Shown here piece by piece: positions 55,026 to 64,000 of a stretch of 64,000 nucleotides of DNA. Positions within the stretch are counted from its first letter, which is position 1. The number at the start of each line of letters is the position of its first letter. Both the position numbers and the translations under genes were made by a program. The stretch is from Ipomoea triloba. Its lineage: Eukaryota; Streptophyta; Magnoliopsida; Solanales; Convolvulaceae. The notes under the pieces are model-generated. The model searched no databases. It worked only from the letters and a program-made list of their open reading frames with translations, and had not been told where the DNA came from. The stretch is from positions 22,383,215 to 22,447,214 of the forward strand of contig NC_044919.1 of NCBI RefSeq assembly GCF_003576645.1, written 5' to 3'.

Positions 55026-55743
55026 GAAAAGTGTCAAATTGGTCTCCTAAGTCGGGTGGATAGTATAATTAGGCTCCCTAACTATAAAAAAAAAAAAAAG
55101 CTTCATTTAAGCCTCCTAAACTGATAAAATTGTTCAATTAAGTTCAATTTGACTTGTTTATCAAGTCAAATTTAGTTAGGGGACCTAATTACACTATCCA
55201 CCCGACTTAGGGGCCAATTTGACACATTTTTATTTTTTATTTTTATTTTTCAAAAAATATTTTTTTTATTAATAATAATAAACATTAAAAAAATAGCCAC
55301 AGGCTCTCGGACAACATTCTTCCTCACGGACAGTCGTGGCTGTCCGGCAACCGTCTAAGGAAGATGGCCATGGTCGCCACCCTCTTTCCAAATCTAGAAG
55401 ATGACCATGGCCGACTTCCTTCGTTGGTCATCGCCGTCTTCCTTAGACGGTCACGGCCGTCCTGTCGGACAGCCACGACTGTCCGACAGTTGGTGATTGT
55501 TGTTGTTTTTAATATTTTTTATTTATTAATGAAAAAGTGTCAAATTGACCCCGCTAAGTTTGGTGGATAGTGCAATTAGACCCTCTAACTGAATTTTACC
55601 TGATAAACAAGTCAACTTAGACTTAATTGAACAATTCCACTGCTTTAGAAGGCTTAAATGGAGGTTTTTTTTTTTTTTTTTTAGTTAAGGGACCTAATTG
55701 CACTATTCATCAAACTTAGGGGTTCAATTTGACACTTTTTTCA
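55026..55743. mobile_element. Foldback element made of foldback arms
   Basis: Left arm about 55027-55230 and right arm about 55530-55741 are inverted copies (aagtgtcaaattgg...tgacactttttt). Each arm is itself an imperfect palindrome: ggtggatagt..aattagg against cctaattacactatccacc, and gtgcaattagacc against acctaattgcac. The centre also pairs (ggacagtcgtggctgtcc and ctaaggaagatgg against their inverted copies). MULE-like long-TIR layout. Confidence 0.7.
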
Positions 55744-55926
55744 AAATAAAAAATTGAGTAGGTGACAATTGGCGTAACACGCTTCAGCTTTCATTAATTA
55801 TCATACAATACATGGTTCAGAATTAGATTCGTAATCTAAAAACTATGTATTGCCCGGCTGAAATGGGCTTTTCCAGTTTCCTAATGGAGTAGAGAGTCCT
55901 TTAATTCATTTCTTTAATTCTCTGCG

Positions 55927-61262
<5,336 letters not shown>

Positions 61263-61862
61263 ATAAACATTTGATGGTGGTGTATTTTATGGCGGTATAA
61301 TCCTACTGAAAAAATTAGTATGTTCAACCTCAATTCCCTGCGTCATATTTTTCATATTATGTAATGTTGAAGGTATAGATGTCATGCAATCGAACCATAC
61401 TATTAAATAATGTATATTTAGTACATAAATAATGTACTTTTAGTATATATTAAAAATATGTTTTTTGTTATGGTCTATATAACACTTTGTGTACTATGGT
61501 CTACACAATAATTTATTGATGTTATGCGGGGAGGGTTTGAAAGTATGGCCATCATCCTTTTATTCAACCTTCCACCGTTGTGCGCTAAGGGAAGTTATTT
61601 ATTTTATTTATTTTTTTTACAAATTTGATGGTGAGTTACATGGCAAATTATTGGTCCACACAGCTGTGTGAACCATAATAAAATGTACATTTTTAATGTA
61701 CTAAATGTAGATTATTTTTGTACTGAATGTATATTATTTTTATACTATAAAAATAATGTACATTCACTACACAAATAATGTACATCCCCTGAATATAATG
61801 TACATTATTTTTATATTGAATGTACATTATTTGATAGTATAATGATTGGAGTTACATATAGG
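61263..61862. repeat. AATGTACATT-rich repeat shared with 13541-13610
   Basis: Cluster of aatgtacatt-type palindromes (about 61675-61850). tggtctacacaataattt (about 61497) and caaattattggtccacaca (about 61643) are inverted around a 130-bp core, and the same words flank 13571-13615. No gene. Confidence 0.5.
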
Positions 61863-62667
61863 TAGACCTGGCAATTCGTGTATACGGGTTCGTTAACGGG
61901 TCGACACGATAACGACACGAACACGATAAGGCTAAACACGAACACGACACGTTAAGGTTAACGGGTTCAAAATTGTAACACGTACACGAACACGAATTGT
62001 TAACGTGTTAAACGGGTTGACACGATAGACACGTTTTGTTAACGGGTTTCGGATCGTGTCGACACGATATGACACAAAATCCGTTTAAACCCGCTAAATC
62101 TATTGATATATTAAAAACTAAAATTTAAAGTTAAATTATATAAAAAAGAAATAAAACATACAATCCAATCCATCAAATAAACTAAAAAAATATTCAATTT
62201 ATAACATTCATAAAATTATAAAATAACATCCAAAAATCATAATTAAAGAAGTTCATACTAGTTTTTAGAATAAAATTGAACACAATAAACATTCAAATTT
62301 CATATTGTCGAACATCAATAATTGGTGTATGATTTTGGCCTAATGTAGTAAATTCATTCTTAATCATGTTCATGATATATTTTGTAAAGACAATGGTTCT
62401 TACCTAAATGACAATGGTTCTTAGCGGGTTCTAAACGTGTCTGTATAAACGGGTTCGTGTAAACGGGTTAACACGATAATATTAACGGGTTAAACGGGTT
62501 CTTAATAGGTTTAACGGGTTGACCTGTTAAGACACGAAAACATAACGGGTTCTTAACGGGTCAACCCGTTAACGACCCGGGACATGTTAAGGCTAAATAC
62601 TAACCCGTTATTTTCGTGTCCGGTTTCGTGTCGTGTTAACGGGTCGTGTCGATAATTGTCAGGTCTA
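61863..62667. mobile_element. hAT MITE, TSD CATATAGG
   Basis: TAGACCTGGCAATTCGTGT...ATAATTGTCAGGTCTA with a perfect 8-bp TSD at 61855-61862 and 62668-62675. Subterminal repeats of aacgggttgacacgat and gacacgaacacga in both orientations. 805 bp, no transposase. Confidence 0.9.
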
Positions 62668-63029
62668 CATATAGGAATGTAAATTCGACTAGCCGTTTAG
62701 TTTCAGATTAGTCTTATTGGGCTTATCGGTTATGACTAATCAATTTTATTTATTTATTTTATTTATTTATGTTTTTGTAAAGTTGATCCTAACCCTAAAC
62801 TAAACCTAAATCTCAAACTGTTGGGCTTATATAACAACTAAAATGCCTCTTTCTATACCTACAATCAACGCATGTTCTTGTTATAATGTTTTACGTACTC
62901 TCATCCACAACAAATATCTAGAAAAATAATACTGTATTTACTTTTCGTTTTATAGTAAACGTTAATTAATTTAAAAAATAACTTTAAATTATATATAATA
63001 ATTAATTAATTATTAAGGCTCTATTTGGT

Positions 63030-63073
63030 AGAGCTTATAGTTTATTTTAAATTACAAATAAACTATAAGCTCT
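63030..63073. repeat. Perfect 18-bp stem hairpin
   Basis: agagcttatagtttattt pairs with aaataaactataagctct around 8 loop bases, next to ggctctatttggtagagc. It looks like the subterminal hairpin of a MITE whose other end was not found. Confidence 0.75.
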
Positions 63074-63124
63074 ATTTGTTAAAATATAAGGAGTTTAAAA
63101 TAATAACTTATTTTAAAATGCTAT

Positions 63125-63455
63125 CTCAGTCACGGTTCCCGTGCATTTTAAGTCTCTTTCTAAACGGGCTCCTTTCAGAAGCCTTAACACGTTACCCCCT
63201 TGCTTCGCTACGCTACGCTTTTCCCTCGGGGGAATAGTTCAACTCACTCTTAGGGTAGTAAGTCCCTTCCCTCTCCCTCCGTTTTTGTACTATGGGAGAG
63301 GGGAAGGGCTTACCACCCGTTGTCTTCCTTCGGTGTTTCTATAAGCTTTCTCTTAGTCACAGCTTTAAGACATTCTTTAAATACTGCCATTAGAAATTGC
63401 CCTCAATCGCCGGGCGGCTCGCAAGTCCTCTCAAACGCCGAGGGCGCGTTTCAAA
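63125..63455. other. Organelle-like insertion (candidate NUMT)
   Basis: Sharp change to GC-rich sequence between AT-rich flanks. It contains cttcgctacgctacgc, cctcgggggaat, ggtagtaagtcccttccctc forming a hairpin with gggagaggggaagggcttacc, and gccgggcggctcgcaag. This style is typical of plant mitochondrial intergenic DNA. No known organelle gene is recognised. Confidence 0.4.
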
Positions 63456-64000
63456 ATAAACTCTTGTGTTTTTAACTTTTTTTTTATCTTTATTAATTTA
63501 CAAAAATGATATCATCTATCCTTCATTAATCAAAATCCTAATATTTTAGTTTATCATCTTTTTTACACTTATAAACCAATTTAACAATTAATTTTACCAT
63601 ATATTTTAATTTCAGTTTATTAGTTTATTAATTACTAGCTTTTCGGCTAGGCGTGCCAACCAAAACAAAAATCACGTGAAATGAAAAATTATCAGTAATA
63701 GTTAATGGTAGACGTGACATGTGCACTTTGAATTACGAGCTCTACTACATGAACTCTGAAATCATATTCCCTGACATGGCGGACACTGATAATATACTTT
63801 TTTCATGTGGATCCCAATATAAATGTCTACATTAAGATTTTGTGCGTAAGAGAAAATTAAGAGTAGAAAAAGGAGAATAAACCGTATTTTCCTTGAATTT
63901 CAGGCAAATAGGTGGTGGCTAAGAATTGGGTGGCAGCTGGTAGCACTAGTAATTAAGTATAGTTGCGACCATCTATCACTTCAATTGAATTGAATGGGTA
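63456..64000. other. AT-rich right edge, no gene seen
   Basis: Poly-T tract near 63479-63490, then unremarkable sequence. No ORF, RNA or element boundary is supported. Confidence 0.5.

Noticed and set aside
62789..62815. Telomere-like cctaaac words
   Set aside because: The run is short and degenerate, with no consistent TTTAGGG periodicity.

Overview
This is plant nuclear DNA, most likely from a eudicot. It carries U2-type introns, nuclear-type tRNA genes, an E2 ubiquitin-conjugating enzyme gene with a UBA domain, and a dense nest of plant transposons; the species cannot be fixed from sequence alone. The only intact cellular protein gene I can support is the UBC27-type E2 gene near the right end (five exons, 56096-60751, + strand). 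A tRNA-Phe gene at 16658-16730 also looks functional. Almost everything else is mobile DNA in several insertion layers.

Left part (1-16.5 kb): the N-terminal and Rep part of a Helitron replicase/helicase on the - strand (helicase part lies off the left edge), then a nine-exon RPA1-like gene on the - strand (12852-8030), a type of gene often carried by plant Helitrons. Two solo LTRs of one Copia (Sirevirus-like) family, each with a perfect 5-bp target duplication, lie here: 5567-6873 and 8293-10534. The second sits in the last RPA intron and carries eight tandem hairpins whose stems differ in sequence but stay paired. A decayed PIF/Harbinger transposase follows (about 14850-13577).

Middle (16.6-45 kb): tRNA-Phe, a tRNA-Glu pseudogene, foldback MITEs, CACTA-like end sequence, and a MULE-like element (20980-22937) with an ORF. 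Next comes a 16-kb Ty3/Gypsy element of the Tat type (23762-40025, - strand, TSD CTTGG) inserted into the gag of an older Gypsy element. The Tat element has gag, protease, RT, two RNase H domains and integrase, all with lesions. Between integrase and 3' LTR it has three minisatellite arrays and two antisense (+ strand) ORF units, each with a TATA box. The second antisense unit is interrupted by a 3.45-kb solo LTR (26730-30182, TSD CACAG) that itself holds a second hairpin array. To the right are a Pack-MULE-like element, a Tourist-like MITE, a hAT MITE, an assembly gap, and a second copy of the 17.7-18.4 kb repeat.

Right part (45-64 kb): an endogenous caulimovirid (plant pararetrovirus) remnant, about 45035-54560, with protease, RT, RNase H and downstream sequence. 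It is split by a small MITE, a young Copia element (47100-51455, two LTR differences in 143 bp), a Tourist-like MITE holding a snRNA-type USE/TATA pair, and a further TIR element. After a foldback repeat (55026-55743) comes UBC27, with a hAT MITE in its second intron, then another hAT MITE (61863-62667, perfect 8-bp TSD) and a patch that looks organellar (63125-63455).
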